From: Dyadobacter psychrotolerans
GTDB taxonomy: Bacteria; Bacteroidota; Bacteroidia; Cytophagales; Spirosomataceae
DNA: 64,000 bases
Assembly: GCF_004349265.1 (NCBI RefSeq)
Contig: NZ_SMFL01000001.1
Location: forward strand, 62,001 to 126,000
Direction: 5' to 3'
The notes under the pieces were generated by a model, which saw only the letters and a list, made by a program, of their open reading frames with translations, did not search any database and was not told where the DNA came from. Numbering within the stretch: position 1 is the first letter of the stretch; every line of letters begins with the position of its first letter. The translations under genes were made by a program, and so were the position numbers. Shown here one piece after another: positions 9,969 to 19,200 of this stretch.

Positions 9969-11261
9969 TTATCTATTTACTTTTTTACGCTTTTTCCTGC
10001 GGGTCTTTGCAAGCTGCCAGGGCACGTTTTCACTGCCGAATTCCGGAGAAAACAAATCGTAAAGCAATTTGTCCTGTCCCTGGTGCGACTGAGAAAGAAC
10101 CCGCTCAAGGTCTTTACTGCCGGTCGTAAAATTTCGCTGACCAGCAGCTTTCGGGTGAGAGGATTGCTGCAAATCCGGATCGAAAACCTTTGTATTTCTT
10201 GTTTTGGAAGGCGAATCCGTACACCGTTCAAGTATCGCTTTTGCGCTGTATGCCTTGCCTAACGCGCTGCCGTTAAATACGCACTGTGTGCGAAGATCTA
10301 CATAGGTCAGACCATACACCAGGCCCTGCTCGCTTCTGCGAACGAGCATTTGTACACCCTGCTTTTTAAGTGATTCCGAAAGACTTTCCAATGAATGCCG
10401 ACGGTTTAAAAGCGTCAGATCGATCAGGTTTTTTAGCCGCGGCCGGTACTTCAACCGCTCGGGTTCATTGGCTGCAAACCGGCCGTTGAGCGACTTGAGC
10501 GTCGGCTTAAAATGAAAATCACTGGCTTTTACAGGCACTCCGATCTTCTGCCCGTCTCGATCCAGCAGGCGGTAGACAAGACCCTGTTTTTTATAAATCC
10601 GCGAGCCCTCAGTTCCTCTTTCGGCGGTCACATTGTACTGGCTGAGCACCGCGTTCAGCTCAGGAAGCGAGCAGAATTTATACTGATGCAGCACGCCCTG
10701 AAGCACATCACGGATTGCTTTTTTTGTCTGGCTTTTACCGTATTCAGCTACGGTCAGATTGGCTGGTTTAAGCTGGTAGGCCCCCTGATTTTGATCCTGC
10801 GCACGCACGAGTCCAAACTCTGATTCGAGTTCTTTTCTTGCCTTTTCCGACTGGTTTTTACCCAGGTTATGCAGCCGGATCGCACTGCCATCAGCCCTGA
10901 TACTGCTCGTGATCAGATGCACATGGGGGTGGCCACTATCTCGGTGCTCATAAAGCAGGTAAGGCTGCTTTTCAAATCCGATTTTGGCCAGGTAACTGCC
11001 TGCAATGGCTTTGAGCTGCTGGCTGGAAAGCTTTTCATCGGGTGCAAAATTAAGCGAAATGTGCAGTGTGTTAACCTTTACGCGCGGGTTTAAAGCATTG
11101 CGTGAAGCAAGCCTTGAAAGCTTGTTTTGAAAGTTGAGCTTCTGCGGGTTTTGAAGGTAATAACCTGCATCAAGAAAGTCGGCTGCACCTTCCCTAACCT
11201 TGCGCTCATTGTAGTTTAGCGCTGAGCGCAGCGAGCCGGATGCATGGATGACCGCTACCAT
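9969..11261 (-). CDS. mobB: Relaxase / mobilisation nuclease (MobB-type)
   Basis: A 430-residue relaxase of the PF03432 kind, which nicks one strand at oriT and pilots it into the recipient. The N-terminal catalytic region begins MVAVIHASGSLRSALNYNE, with Tyr17 the likely nucleophile candidate. The metal-binding triple-histidine motif is HRDSGHPHVHLI (His111, His113, His115). The C-terminal ~200 residues are basic and low in recognisable motifs. It overlaps the upstream mobA gene by 7 nt, a sign of coupled translation, and precedes the coupling protein. Confidence 0.9.
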   Translation of the reverse strand: MVAVIHASGSLRSALNYNERKVREGAADFLDAGYYLQNPQKLNFQNKLSRLASRNALNPRVKVNTLHISLNFAPDEKLSSQQLKAIAGSYLAKIGFEKQPYLLYEHRDSGHPHVHLITSSIRADGSAIRLHNLGKNQSEKARKELESEFGLVRAQDQNQGAYQLKPANLTVAEYGKSQTKKAIRDVLQGVLHQYKFCSLPELNAVLSQYNVTAERGTEGSRIYKKQGLVYRLLDRDGQKIGVPVKASDFHFKPTLKSLNGRFAANEPERLKYRPRLKNLIDLTLLNRRHSLESLSESLKKQGVQMLVRRSEQGLVYGLTYVDLRTQCVFNGSALGKAYSAKAILERCTDSPSKTRNTKVFDPDLQQSSHPKAAGQRNFTTGSKDLERVLSQSHQGQDKLLYDLFSPEFGSENVPWQLAKTRRKKRKKVNR

Positions 11262-11653
11262 TTTTCGGCGGCTTTACTGATGTGTTCACTAACTTTTTCA
11301 ACCTGTCTGAGAAGTGCTCTGCGGTCAAGTTCATAGCTGATCAGCCAGTGTTCAAACTCTTTAATCTTACTGAGCGTGTGAAGCTTTTTAACCGCCTGGT
11401 TAAAGTTATTTCCAGCTGCTGAAAGCTCTGTTTTTAGCTGGGCAAGCTCCTCTGTCAGACTGTCAATTGATGCGTTTCTGAAAGTCCCTACGAGCAGCTG
11501 CCCAAGTAATTTTCTTCTGGTAAAATCGCTGAGTTTCCGGCACGTTGTTGCTTTAAACTGCGTCTGGATTTTTTCATACTCGCTTTGGTTTAGCCGCACG
11601 TGCAGCCATTTCTCTCTTTTGCTTTTCTGTTTCATCTCCTCTTTCTTTTTCAC
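11255..11653 (-). CDS. mobA: MobA-type relaxosome accessory protein (ribbon-helix-helix)
   Basis: A 132-residue basic protein. Residues 15-55 (WLHVRLNQSEYEKIQTQF ... LSDFTRRKLLG) fit the ribbon-helix-helix fold of plasmid mobilisation accessory proteins, which bind oriT and recruit the relaxase. The C-terminal half is helical and probably coiled coil. It is the first gene of the mob operon, overlaps the relaxase start by 7 nt, and lies directly next to the GC-rich repeats at 11742-11801, the expected position for its binding site. Confidence 0.8.
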   Translation of the reverse strand: MKKKEEMKQKSKREKWLHVRLNQSEYEKIQTQFKATTCRKLSDFTRRKLLGQLLVGTFRNASIDSLTEELAQLKTELSAAGNNFNQAVKKLHTLSKIKEFEHWLISYELDRRALLRQVEKVSEHISKAAEKW

Positions 11654-11741
11654 GTTTAAAGCAATTTCTCATTTCATCAGTCTTCCGCCCACGAGTTCCG
11701 AGTGATTTGGCGGGCAAGGCCCTCCCGACCAGGGCCAGGGT

Positions 11742-11801
11742 GGCCCCGCCGGAGAGGCCTGCGCAGCGCGGCCTACCCGGCGGGGCCTGCGCGGCGCGGC
11801 C
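11742..11801. repeat. GC-rich inverted and direct repeats upstream of mobA, candidate oriT
   Basis: A perfect 11-bp inverted repeat, GGCCCCGCCGG (11742-11752) and CCGGCGGGGCC (11777-11787), flanks a 24-nt spacer. Overlapping it is an 18-nt direct repeat with one mismatch, GGCCTGCGCAGCGCGGCC (11756-11773) and GGCCTGCGCGGCGCGGCC (11784-11801). This block is far more GC-rich than its surroundings and sits just upstream of the mob operon, where oriT is normally found. The nick site cannot be named from sequence alone. Confidence 0.45.
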
Positions 11802-12018
11802 AGATCCCGAAGTGGCAGATTTCTGTTTGACCGCGGCAGCGGATAAAATAGAAATGTGATACTTTGGTACATCTGGCCAGCCACGGCAAAGCAGGTGGTT
11901 TCAGCCCTCCTCAAAGCAAACTGTTGTAGTATCCCTGAAAAACCAATGTGATTTGCAGAAGTCTGAAACCCGTCTTTGAAGTCATACAAATGTAAGCGAA
12001 GGGCTGCTGAGAACCTTG

Positions 12019-12045
12019 ACCCTTTCAGATTCTAAATGGGTGAAA
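12019..12045 (+). repeat. 27-bp direct repeat, copy 1
   Basis: Begins ACCCTTTCAGATTC and ends GGGTGAAA. An identical 27-nt copy is at 13517-13543. Within each copy TTTCA and TGAAA, and ACCC and GGGT, are imperfectly dyadic, so each copy could also be a protein-binding site. The two copies bracket the truncated LytS-like gene and an unassigned open frame. Confidence 0.75.
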
Positions 12046-12420
12046 GCCATAGGTCCTGTCCAAAAAAATAGCTCCCCGCATTTAATAATGGCCAGGACAC
12101 AAAAGGTACATCTTAGAAACTCTGACGGTATAGCTCATTCTAAAAAGCAGATAAAATGAAGGCGCCATTCAGTAAAATTTAAAGCCGTTTCGCAGGCTTA
12201 CTGATGGCAGGCCCATGCATTACATCAAACAGGAATAACCTTTGCCATACCTTGTTAAAAGCGCTTCTCTTCCACGTGTTTTACAGATTAAAAAGACCGC
12301 TTAAAAAAATGCACATTCCTGAATTTTCCGGCTATAGTCTAAATACTGCCCCAGCATTGTAAATGGCTTTCAGATTCAGGTCTTACTGGCTTGCTAAAAT
12401 CTGATGTCTTCATAGCAGGC

Positions 12421-12450
12421 AAAACGAAAAAGGCCAGCATTTGGCGGCCT
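12421..12450 (-). terminator. Possible terminator after the truncated sensor gene
   Basis: Read on the minus strand, AGGCC (12450-12446) pairs with GGCCT (12435-12431) around a 10-nt loop and is followed by TTTTTCGTTTT. The stem is short, so support is modest; position just downstream of the stop at 12481 fits. Confidence 0.35.
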
Positions 12451-12480
12451 GTGGAATCTTTCTGAAAGAGCCGCCTGGGC

Positions 12481-13041
12481 TCAGTTATTTGGACCCTTGC
12501 CCTGAGTAGTTTTGTAAACCCACTTGGCAAGCTTTACAGCAAATGCGGGCAGCTGAGCTTTCAAAAAATAAAGATCATATATCAGGTAGGATAACACCGT
12601 TGTGGGGCCCATCAGCGGAGCACCCTGGTACAGCTCCTTCATAACAGGATTTGCAGAAGCGTACTGAGAGAAAAACGCGAAGTGATTTTGCAGCTTAAAA
12701 ATCAGCAGCAGAAAAAAATGGGATGTAATAAGAAGAATCAAGGCGGCTACAATCAAATGAACAAGACCCATAAAATAGTTTTCACCCAGTATTTTTATCA
12801 GGTAGCAGCCCAGGTAATAGGCAGGTATGCACATTGAGTAAAAAAGAAGTGGTGAGCCCTTGAACTGATAGTCAAACGGAGACTGAACGCTCACATTCAA
12901 AGCCAGAAACATAAGCCAGAAAATCAGGTGTCTTGCCAGCCTGTAAAACTTTTGATTTGAGAACAAAAATCCGTAGCCGGTGCTATTTTTCTCGTCATGT
13001 GGAATCATCACGTTTTCGTTAAATGATCTGATAGTAAACAT
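12481..13041 (-). CDS. Truncated LytS-like sensor: membrane domain only
   Basis: A 186-residue protein made of a short hydrophilic head and about four or five membrane segments (LARHLIFWLMFLALNV; LLFYSMCIPAYYLGCYLI; LVHLIVAALILLITSHFFLLL; VLSYLIYDLYFL). The layout resembles the N-terminal membrane part of the full sensor kinase at 20246, including the motif pattern FWLxF ... YYLxxxxxK, but it ends where the kinase core should begin: there is no His box and no ATPase domain. It could be a remnant, or a small membrane partner that modulates the intact kinase. It lies between the two copies of the 27-bp repeat. Confidence 0.5.
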   Translation of the reverse strand: MFTIRSFNENVMIPHDEKNSTGYGFLFSNQKFYRLARHLIFWLMFLALNVSVQSPFDYQFKGSPLLFYSMCIPAYYLGCYLIKILGENYFMGLVHLIVAALILLITSHFFLLLIFKLQNHFAFFSQYASANPVMKELYQGAPLMGPTTVLSYLIYDLYFLKAQLPAFAVKLAKWVYKTTQGKGPNN

Positions 13042-13601
13042 GTGGTCACAAAATACAAAAAATATTGCAACCGACTACCCATGAGAAGGTTAAAATTTCT
13101 AATTGCTATAATCAGCATGTAAACACCTGCATCCAGCTCATTGGCTGGCGCACCATCGGGATTCTTCGGTAAAAGATTTACAGTGCCCGTGAAAGCGCTT
13201 GAAAGGTTTGGAAGATCCAGCTGGGTCGCCTTGATATTTTCGTTTTGAAAGGCCGAAAAGACCTAGTTCTACGAATGCCAACCAACAGATTATAAACGAG
13301 CTTGATGTGCTTATTAAACAGGCTCAACAGCTTGCATGTATGATTTCATTGCTAACTGCAAGAAAAAGAACGTCTGATAAAAATGACCAGATCAGGTGGT
13401 ACGCAAATGCCTATAAAACTTCTTCTTACAGAAAAGAGGTAACTGACAGGCTCTAAAACTTACTATCCTGCATTGCTTTTCATAGCAACGTAATAAATTA
13501 CAGACAGCACTATTTTACCCTTTCAGATTCTAAATGGGTGAAAAACATTTTCTCAGACTAGTTTTGGATCAATAAAAACCATTTCAAAACAGAAAGCTAA
13601 G
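13042..13601. other. Stretch with unassigned open frames, no convincing gene
   Basis: On the minus strand 13262-13008 is open for 84 codons without a good start; its first half (ENIKATQLDLPNLSSAF, then GTVNLL and ELDAGVY) reads like genuine protein and is preceded by a TAG, so it may be the end of a decayed gene. On the plus strand a frame ending at the TAA at 13454-13456 reads NQQIINELDVLIKQAQQL and then a basic region; its only ATG (13340) would give 38 residues. The second 27-bp repeat (13517-13543) lies here too. Confidence 0.4.
13517..13543 (+). repeat. 27-bp direct repeat, copy 2
   Basis: Identical over 27 nt to 12019-12045 and 1.5 kb away. It lies 59 nt upstream of the ATG at 13602, so a regulatory role for that gene is possible. 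Confidence 0.75.
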
Positions 13602-13886
13602 ATGGAAAAGACAATGCAAATGGCGATGGTCTATGAGACGCTGCTATGCTCGCCGGGCATGGCAGAAAGTGTCAAGCTGGATATGCGCGTCTCGCGCAAG
13701 GCGCTGCTGCTGCTGGCGGCCTCAGTTGAAAGTCAGCTGAAGGGTCCGGCTGGCAGTCCGGCTGCTGTGACCGATTATTTTGGAGTTGAAACCGTGGAAG
13801 AGCTTGAAAAAATGATCAGTGACATGCTTTTAAAATCAGAGCTGTCCGGGCTTCACAGCAAACTCAAAACACTGCAAAACGGCTGA
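13602..13886 (+). CDS. Small hypothetical protein of the mobile element
   Basis: A 94-residue soluble protein, largely helical by composition, with no signal peptide. The middle (RVSRKALLLLAASVESQL) and the end (VEELEKMISDMLLKSELSGL) form two amphipathic helices. I do not recognise the family. A start at the ATG at 13602 is supported by good open frame and element-like base composition. Its position between the mob module and DUF932/ssb genes suggests a plasmid/ICE maintenance gene. Confidence 0.55.
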   Translation: MEKTMQMAMVYETLLCSPGMAESVKLDMRVSRKALLLLAASVESQLKGPAGSPAAVTDYFGVETVEELEKMISDMLLKSELSGLHSKLKTLQNG

Positions 13887-13970
13887 CAGCATTCGGACTC
13901 GAAATCGTCTGACAAAACGTTAAAAATATCAGGCAGAAAAATCAGAAGTCCTTGTCAGTGTCATTTAAAC

Positions 13971-14064
13971 CCGGGGAATTTCCAGCAGGAAAACCCCGGT
14001 CAAAAATGCTTCCCGCCGAAAGGGGAGCAAAAAAGGGTTTACTGTTTTTGCACCCTTTCGGCGG
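13971..14064. repeat. Two strong hairpins between convergent genes
   Basis: Hairpin 1 (13971-13999): CCGGGG-aa-TTTCC, loop AGCA, GGAAA-a-CCCCGG. Hairpin 2: CCGCCGAAAGGGgaGCAAAAA (14013-14033) pairs with TTTTTGCaCCCTTTCGGCGG (14045-14064), about 19 bp with one small bulge. They lie between the plus-strand 94-aa gene and the minus-strand DUF932 gene, so a bidirectional terminator is possible, but their size and pairing also suit a single-strand replication/conversion origin near the ssb gene. About 200 nt to the right of them hold no gene. Confidence 0.55.
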
Positions 14065-14265
14065 TACCGATCATGCCCCCATTTCGGTGGCCGATTTTTT
14101 TAAGCTGATATGTTGAAATGGCGCTTCCAGCCGAAAAAAAAATACAAACCTGCCCGACAGATCACGAAAAAGCGCACAGGGGCTATTTTGAACCATAAAT
14201 GATCATGAAGAAAAATAACGGTGAAGAAATCCGGGGAAAAGTGCTCAGGCTTTCCCCCGGAAAAC

Positions 14266-15324
14266 TTAGTTAAGCGACAAGGCGCCGGTGGCAAAGTGCT
14301 CACAGAGATTAAAAGCACTCTGGCCGCGTATCTGGGCAGTTCCGCCCAGATACAAAGATTTAACCTTGTCTTCTGCCGTCTTAAAGCTTCGCACATTCTG
14401 GTAGTAGCCTGTCACCGCATTGTAGGCTCCGAAGACGGTGCCGGCTGTGGTTTCAAGGTTCTGACTGGGGCTTGAGAGCGCGTACTCGTAGACGTCTTCG
14501 ACCGTGTTTAAAAACTGAGAAGATAAAAGCTCAACGCTTCCGTCTTTAAGGTTTCCGAGCACCTCCTGATTGGGCGCCATCGCCATTGCGATCAGCTTTT
14601 TAAGCTCAGGATCTGAGATACGCACTTTTGCCCAGCGGTTAAAGATGACCTCTGATTGCTCACTGCTTCGGGAGGCAAGGCCCATGATGCTATGCGCCTG
14701 TGCAAGCCGCTGCTGAGCTCCGGAGGTATGGCGTATTCTGACTACGGAGGTTTTACTGTTCATGGCAGCGTTGAGCGTATTCTGGCAAAAGATTCTAACC
14801 GGGGTAAAGGCGGCTGTAATGCTACCTGATCCGTCATGTGAATTGGTCAGAAAAATGTAGCGCTCGATCAGATCGTCTTTTCCGACGCGAATCTCTCCCG
14901 GCATTTTGGCAGTGATAAAAATGCGTTCTCCTGCGCCGAGCGCTCCGGCGGTTTCATAGCGTATGCCTTCGGACTGGGCGATCGAATCGAAGAAGGTGAA
15001 AGCATCCTTGTTCTGCACGATCTGGTAGTCTTTTCCTACCACACCCAGCGGCGCTCCGTTATCAGTGCGCACGCTTGCAAAATAATGCGGCACTTTAATC
15101 AGCCCGTTGTCAGCGGCGTTACCGGCCATATCTATACGCAGCGCGTCAGCACCGGTATAAAGCGGCATTTTTTCAACCTTGTAATCAAGGCCGGCATGCA
15201 CGATGGCCTCGCTGCTGGTGGGATGATCTTCTAAGATCTGCCCCAGCCCGTGCCAGGCTTTTTGCTGTACTGAGAAAAAACTGTGTTTGGCTGTGCTTTG
15301 ATTGAAATGAATGTTGTGGCTCAT
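14266..15324 (-). CDS. DUF932 domain protein (phage/plasmid-like)
   Basis: A 352-residue soluble protein matching the DUF932 family throughout: an N-terminal QQKAWHGLGQIL motif, then GADALRIDM, VGKDYQIVQNKDAFTFFD, IERYIFLTNSHDGSGS and FTPVRIFCQNTLNAAM. Members are common on plasmids and integrative elements and in phages; the biochemical role is not known, though they often sit with DNA-processing genes. It follows the ssb gene by 35 nt on the same strand, so the two probably form an operon. Confidence 0.85.
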   Translation of the reverse strand: MSHNIHFNQSTAKHSFFSVQQKAWHGLGQILEDHPTSSEAIVHAGLDYKVEKMPLYTGADALRIDMAGNAADNGLIKVPHYFASVRTDNGAPLGVVGKDYQIVQNKDAFTFFDSIAQSEGIRYETAGALGAGERIFITAKMPGEIRVGKDDLIERYIFLTNSHDGSGSITAAFTPVRIFCQNTLNAAMNSKTSVVRIRHTSGAQQRLAQAHSIMGLASRSSEQSEVIFNRWAKVRISDPELKKLIAMAMAPNQEVLGNLKDGSVELLSSQFLNTVEDVYEYALSSPSQNLETTAGTVFGAYNAVTGYYQNVRSFKTAEDKVKSLYLGGTAQIRGQSAFNLCEHFATGALSLN

Positions 15325-15359
15325 GATTTCTGAGAATTTAAATGTGAAAGAAAGTTTGA

Positions 15360-15731
15360 TTAGAAAGGAAGATCATCGTCGTTATCAGCGGCGGCGACTG
15401 CTGCGGCCTGAGCGATCCCAGCACCTGGTTTGGAGTGCAGTTTGATACTGTCAACCCGGCAGGTGATCACCCCGACAGGCACACCGGATTTGCTGATAAA
15501 GGCCTCTACACCAAGCCGGCCGCTGAGCTACACAAGCACCCCTTTTAACAAACGCCCCGCGATGGCAGTACTTACCCAGTAGGCGCAGCGTAAAAAGGTG
15601 GTCAGCTGGACGCCCTCACCGTCTTTGGGTTTGTAATAATCGTTGATGGCAACCGTGAAGCTGACAAGCTCTTTACCGGATTTGGTTTTTGAAATGCGTG
15701 CATCGGATGTGATACGTGCTACAATTTCCAT
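15360..15731 (-). pseudogene. ssb: Single-stranded DNA-binding protein gene with in-frame TAG
   Basis: From the ATG at 15731 the frame gives an OB-fold SSB (MEIVARITSDARISKT ... FTVAINDYYKP) that stops at TAG (15530-15528) after GVLV. The same frame then continues LSGRLGVEAFISKSGVPVG ... VDSIKLHSK and ends with the acidic tail DNDDDLPF before a TAA at 15362-15360, the standard C-terminus that recruits SSB partners. In relatives the interrupted position is usually GAG (Glu), so one substitution explains the stop. As read, only a 67-residue fragment without the tail would be made, unless the codon is suppressed or is a sequence error. Confidence 0.85.
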
Positions 15732-16206
15732 GATACTGAAAGATTAAAGTGAAAAAATGATTTTTAACTTTCTTTCTTTCCAGCCCGCTCTTAGAGAAAA
15801 AACATATGGTTTGACCCCAAAGAAAAAACAAGAAAAAAAAGAAAGCCAAGGATCAGTGTCCCCCACCCCGGGCCAAAAGGGAAAGCGGAATAAGTCCCGA
15901 AGGGGGCAGGCAGAAAAAAAATAAAATGAAAGGAAGGCCATCTTCTGCCGGCATTATGCCGAACCGTTTTGGCTTTGCTCTCATGCAGGCAAAAACAATG
16001 GGGGACACTACCTTAGCTGCACTTTTGCGCTTGTTTCGGGGTCACACCAAAGCAGGCACAAAAACCTTTCAAACCCATCGGAAAGCGCTTTGAATCTGAG
16101 CAAAGCTTTTTCAAATCTGTTCTGCCACCGACTGCAACAAAAATTTCTGCTTAGGCAGGCGCCTTTAAAACTTTACAGCCAGTGCTGTACCTTTAAAAGC
16201 GTTCCT
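15732..16206. other. Intergenic region before lanB
   Basis: About 470 nt between the divergent ssb and lanB genes. It contains purine-rich runs and a 10-bp inverted repeat AGTGTCCCCC (15855-15864) / GGGGGACACT (16000-16009). A TTG at 16090 is in frame with lanB and would add 39 residues unlike the family N-terminus. No precursor-peptide gene with a recognisable leader was found here. Confidence 0.5.
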
Positions 16207-19200
16207 ATGAAACTTGAATCTTACGGCTTCTGCATGGTTCGCAGACCCCTGCTTTCCAGAGACATTCTGGAGGATTTCCATGCCAAAACGGCCAATGATC
16301 CACTCAGATTTGAATCTGAACTGCGAAGAGTCTTTTCTGACCCGATGCTGTTGGAAGGACTCGCGCTGGCCTCGGGCCCGCTTTATGAGCTGACGAAAGC
16401 TTTGCTGGACAATGCGCCTGTAAGCGGAAAAGAAAAGCTGCTTACCTCGCTGTACAAATTCCTTGTTCGGGCGTGCAGCCGCTGTACGCCGTTCGGGCTT
16501 TTTGCCGGCTACTTTACCGTAGAGACCGGACCAGACACACAGATCAGCTTCGAAAAACTAAACACAATAAGAAGAAATAACCGCCTGGATGCAACCGCGC
16601 TCGAAGCAATCAAAGCACACATCCTTGAAAAGTCTGCCCTAAGCTGCCAGTTGCTGTATTATCCCAATAGCTCACTTTACAGGGCCGGAGAAAACTACCG
16701 GTACATAAAAAGGCAGCAGCAAAACGGCCATACCACATTCATTTTAACCGAGGCGAATTTTCACAAGGCACTTGAAAAGCTTTTGAGCGAGTCGAAAAAC
16801 GGGCTGCTGGCTGAGCAGATCAGTAAATTTCTTTGCCAGCAAAGCCAAAGCGTCGCTAACGCTCAGGCATATGTGAAAGCGCTGACCGCAGCGCAGATTC
16901 TGGTCAGCAGCATCGAGCTAAACGTTACAGGCCAGGATTATCTGAGCTATCTAAGCACAACATTAAGCGCATTGAAGGGAACCAAAACCCTGACGCGCCA
17001 AATCAAAAACATACAAAATCAGCTGGATCAGAACGCTTCGGCAAGTGAGATCAACGCTTCTTTGAAAAGCTTCTTAAAAGCGGATCACCCTTTGGAAAGC
17101 ACCCTTCAGACAACGCTTAAATTTCAGACTGATACGGCCCATATCAGCCGGAAGGTGCTTTCAAGACTCGGATCGCTACTGAGCAGGATCAGCCCGCTGG
17201 CAAGGCAAACAAAAAGTGAGGTGCTGGAAGACTTTACCCGCCGTTTCGTCGCCCGTTACGGTCAGCAGAGAATTCCGCTGCTTCTTGCACTGGATTACGA
17301 TTATGGAGCAGGCTACGGGGAGCTTAGCAGCGAAACGCAGCCTGAGCTGCCGCTTCTGCAAGCTATTGACCCAGACAAGTTGCCGCTGAAAGCTGAAGAC
17401 ACCCAAACAAATGAACTCGCAGATACACTCTATCAGCAGGCATTCTCAAAGGCAGACCGGCAGGTTATGCTGACGGATACGCTTTTAAAACAGAGAGAAA
17501 ACACAAATATACAGCAGCTGCCACCAAGTTTTTATGTGCTGGGAAGCTTTCATAGCCGCTCTGTTCAGGCGCTCGATGATGGTGAATTTCTTTTCGAGCT
17601 CAAAGGACTTGCCGGTCCGTTAGCCTGCAATCTTTTAACCCGTTTCTGCGAAGGTGACCCTGAGCTGAGCACGCAGGTACAAACCCTGATTAATACCGAG
17701 GAATCCCGGGATGACAATGTGATTTACGCTGAGATTGTGCATCATCCGGGCGGCAAAGGCTCCAATGTTGCTGCAAGGCCTGCTCACAGAGCCTATGAGA
17801 TTGCCTATCTGGCAAAAAGCTTAAAAGAAAACGGGAACAGCATCAGCCCAGATGATCTTTGGCTTAGCTGCCCGGACGGAGAAAACCTGATTCTGAGCGC
17901 TCCAAAGCTAAGCAAACAGATCATCCCGGTGATTACAAGCGCGCATCATTACAGCGCGGGCCTGCCGGTCTACCGTTTTCTTTGTGATCTGGCAAATCAA
18001 AAAAGCATCTCACTTGTCTGGGACTGGGGAAGCTATCAGAATGCGCCCTTTCTACCGCGCGTTCAGCATCAGCAGCTCGTACTGAGCAAAGCCAGCTGGC
18101 TTCTTTCCCATGCACCCGCGGCCCCGACAACCCAAAGCAAAACAGCATGGTGGAAAGAAATTGAAAGAAAACTAAGTACCCCACAGTATTTCACCACGGG
18201 AGATGGTGATCAGACGCTGCTTTTTGACAGTAAAAATGAGCACTCGCTGTCGCTTCTGGCTCAAATGCTAAAAAACGCGGGCAGCCTGCGCATCACAGAG
18301 TCTCTGGACACACCCGGAGAGGGTTTGCTAACCCATAACGAGAAGTATCTTTCAAACGAGTTTGTAATTCCCTTTCATAGCGCGAACCGGACCACTCCCT
18401 TCCGAGTAAACCAGAAGCAAAAACACAGTGAAGAAAAAATAACGCGCAGTTTCACAGCAGGCTCCCAGTGGCTGTATTTTAAAATCTACTGTGGTGAAAG
18501 GCTTTCGGATAGCCTGCTTACCACGGTACTTAATCCTTTTCTGCAAACACTGCAAAAACAAAAAGTTATAGAAAAATGGTTTTTTATCCGCTACCGAGAT
18601 CCTGAGCCGCATATCCGGCTACGCTTTTATAGCGAAAAAAAAGATTTCTGGATGATTGTATTCAAAGAGCTGCACGAACTGCTCAGCCCGCTGCTGCAAA
18701 ACGGCATGGTTCGAAGCGTTCATACAGATACTTACCAAAGAGAACTCGAGCGTTACCCACAGAAGGTCTACACCAGGCTCGAATCCATCTTTCACAGCGA
18801 CAGCCGGGCTGTTGTCAATTGTTTGATGCATTTTTCACAGGATGCCGGCCTGCGCTGGCAGGCGGCGCTTGTTGGTACAGATTTGATGCTGGACAGTCTG
18901 GGCCTGGATTTAACAGGGAAAAGCGATCTGATCGAAGCCATGCACCGGCAGTTTTCGGCCGAGCTTGACGTTGATGGATCCGTACGCAGGCAAATGGATC
19001 AAAACTACCGGGCTGAAAAGAAAACGATCAGTCAAATCCTGGATAAACAAACAACACCCCTTCATAAAAGCATGAGCACTCTCTTTTGCAGGCGAACAAA
19101 ACGAATCCAAGCCTTGATACTTCACTCTGACCTCACTGACAGTGCTTTACAAACACGGCTGGGCTGTGATCTAATTCACCTGTTTTTAAACCGATGGTTT

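Larger units (their letters stand above)
11654..12480. other. Non-coding stretch between mobA and the truncated sensor gene
   Basis: About 830 nt without a convincing gene. It holds the GC-rich oriT-like block (11742-11801), one copy of a 27-bp direct repeat (12019-12045) and a possible terminator (12421-12450). A 106-codon minus-strand frame across 11669-11989 is rejected because it is low-complexity over the GC-rich repeats. Confidence 0.6.

Noticed and set aside
11669..11989. 106-codon minus-strand frame before mobA
   Set aside because: Runs through the GC-rich repeats, yielding Pro/Gly/Ala-rich low-complexity protein; more likely oriT-type non-coding DNA.
15744..15941. 65-codon minus-strand frame upstream of ssb
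   Set aside because: Phe/Leu-rich product of purine runs; no start context or family.
15855..16009. 10-bp inverted repeat AGTGTCCCCC/GGGGGACACT upstream of lanB
   Set aside because: Arms are 135 nt apart with no supporting context; kept only as a note in the intergenic entry.
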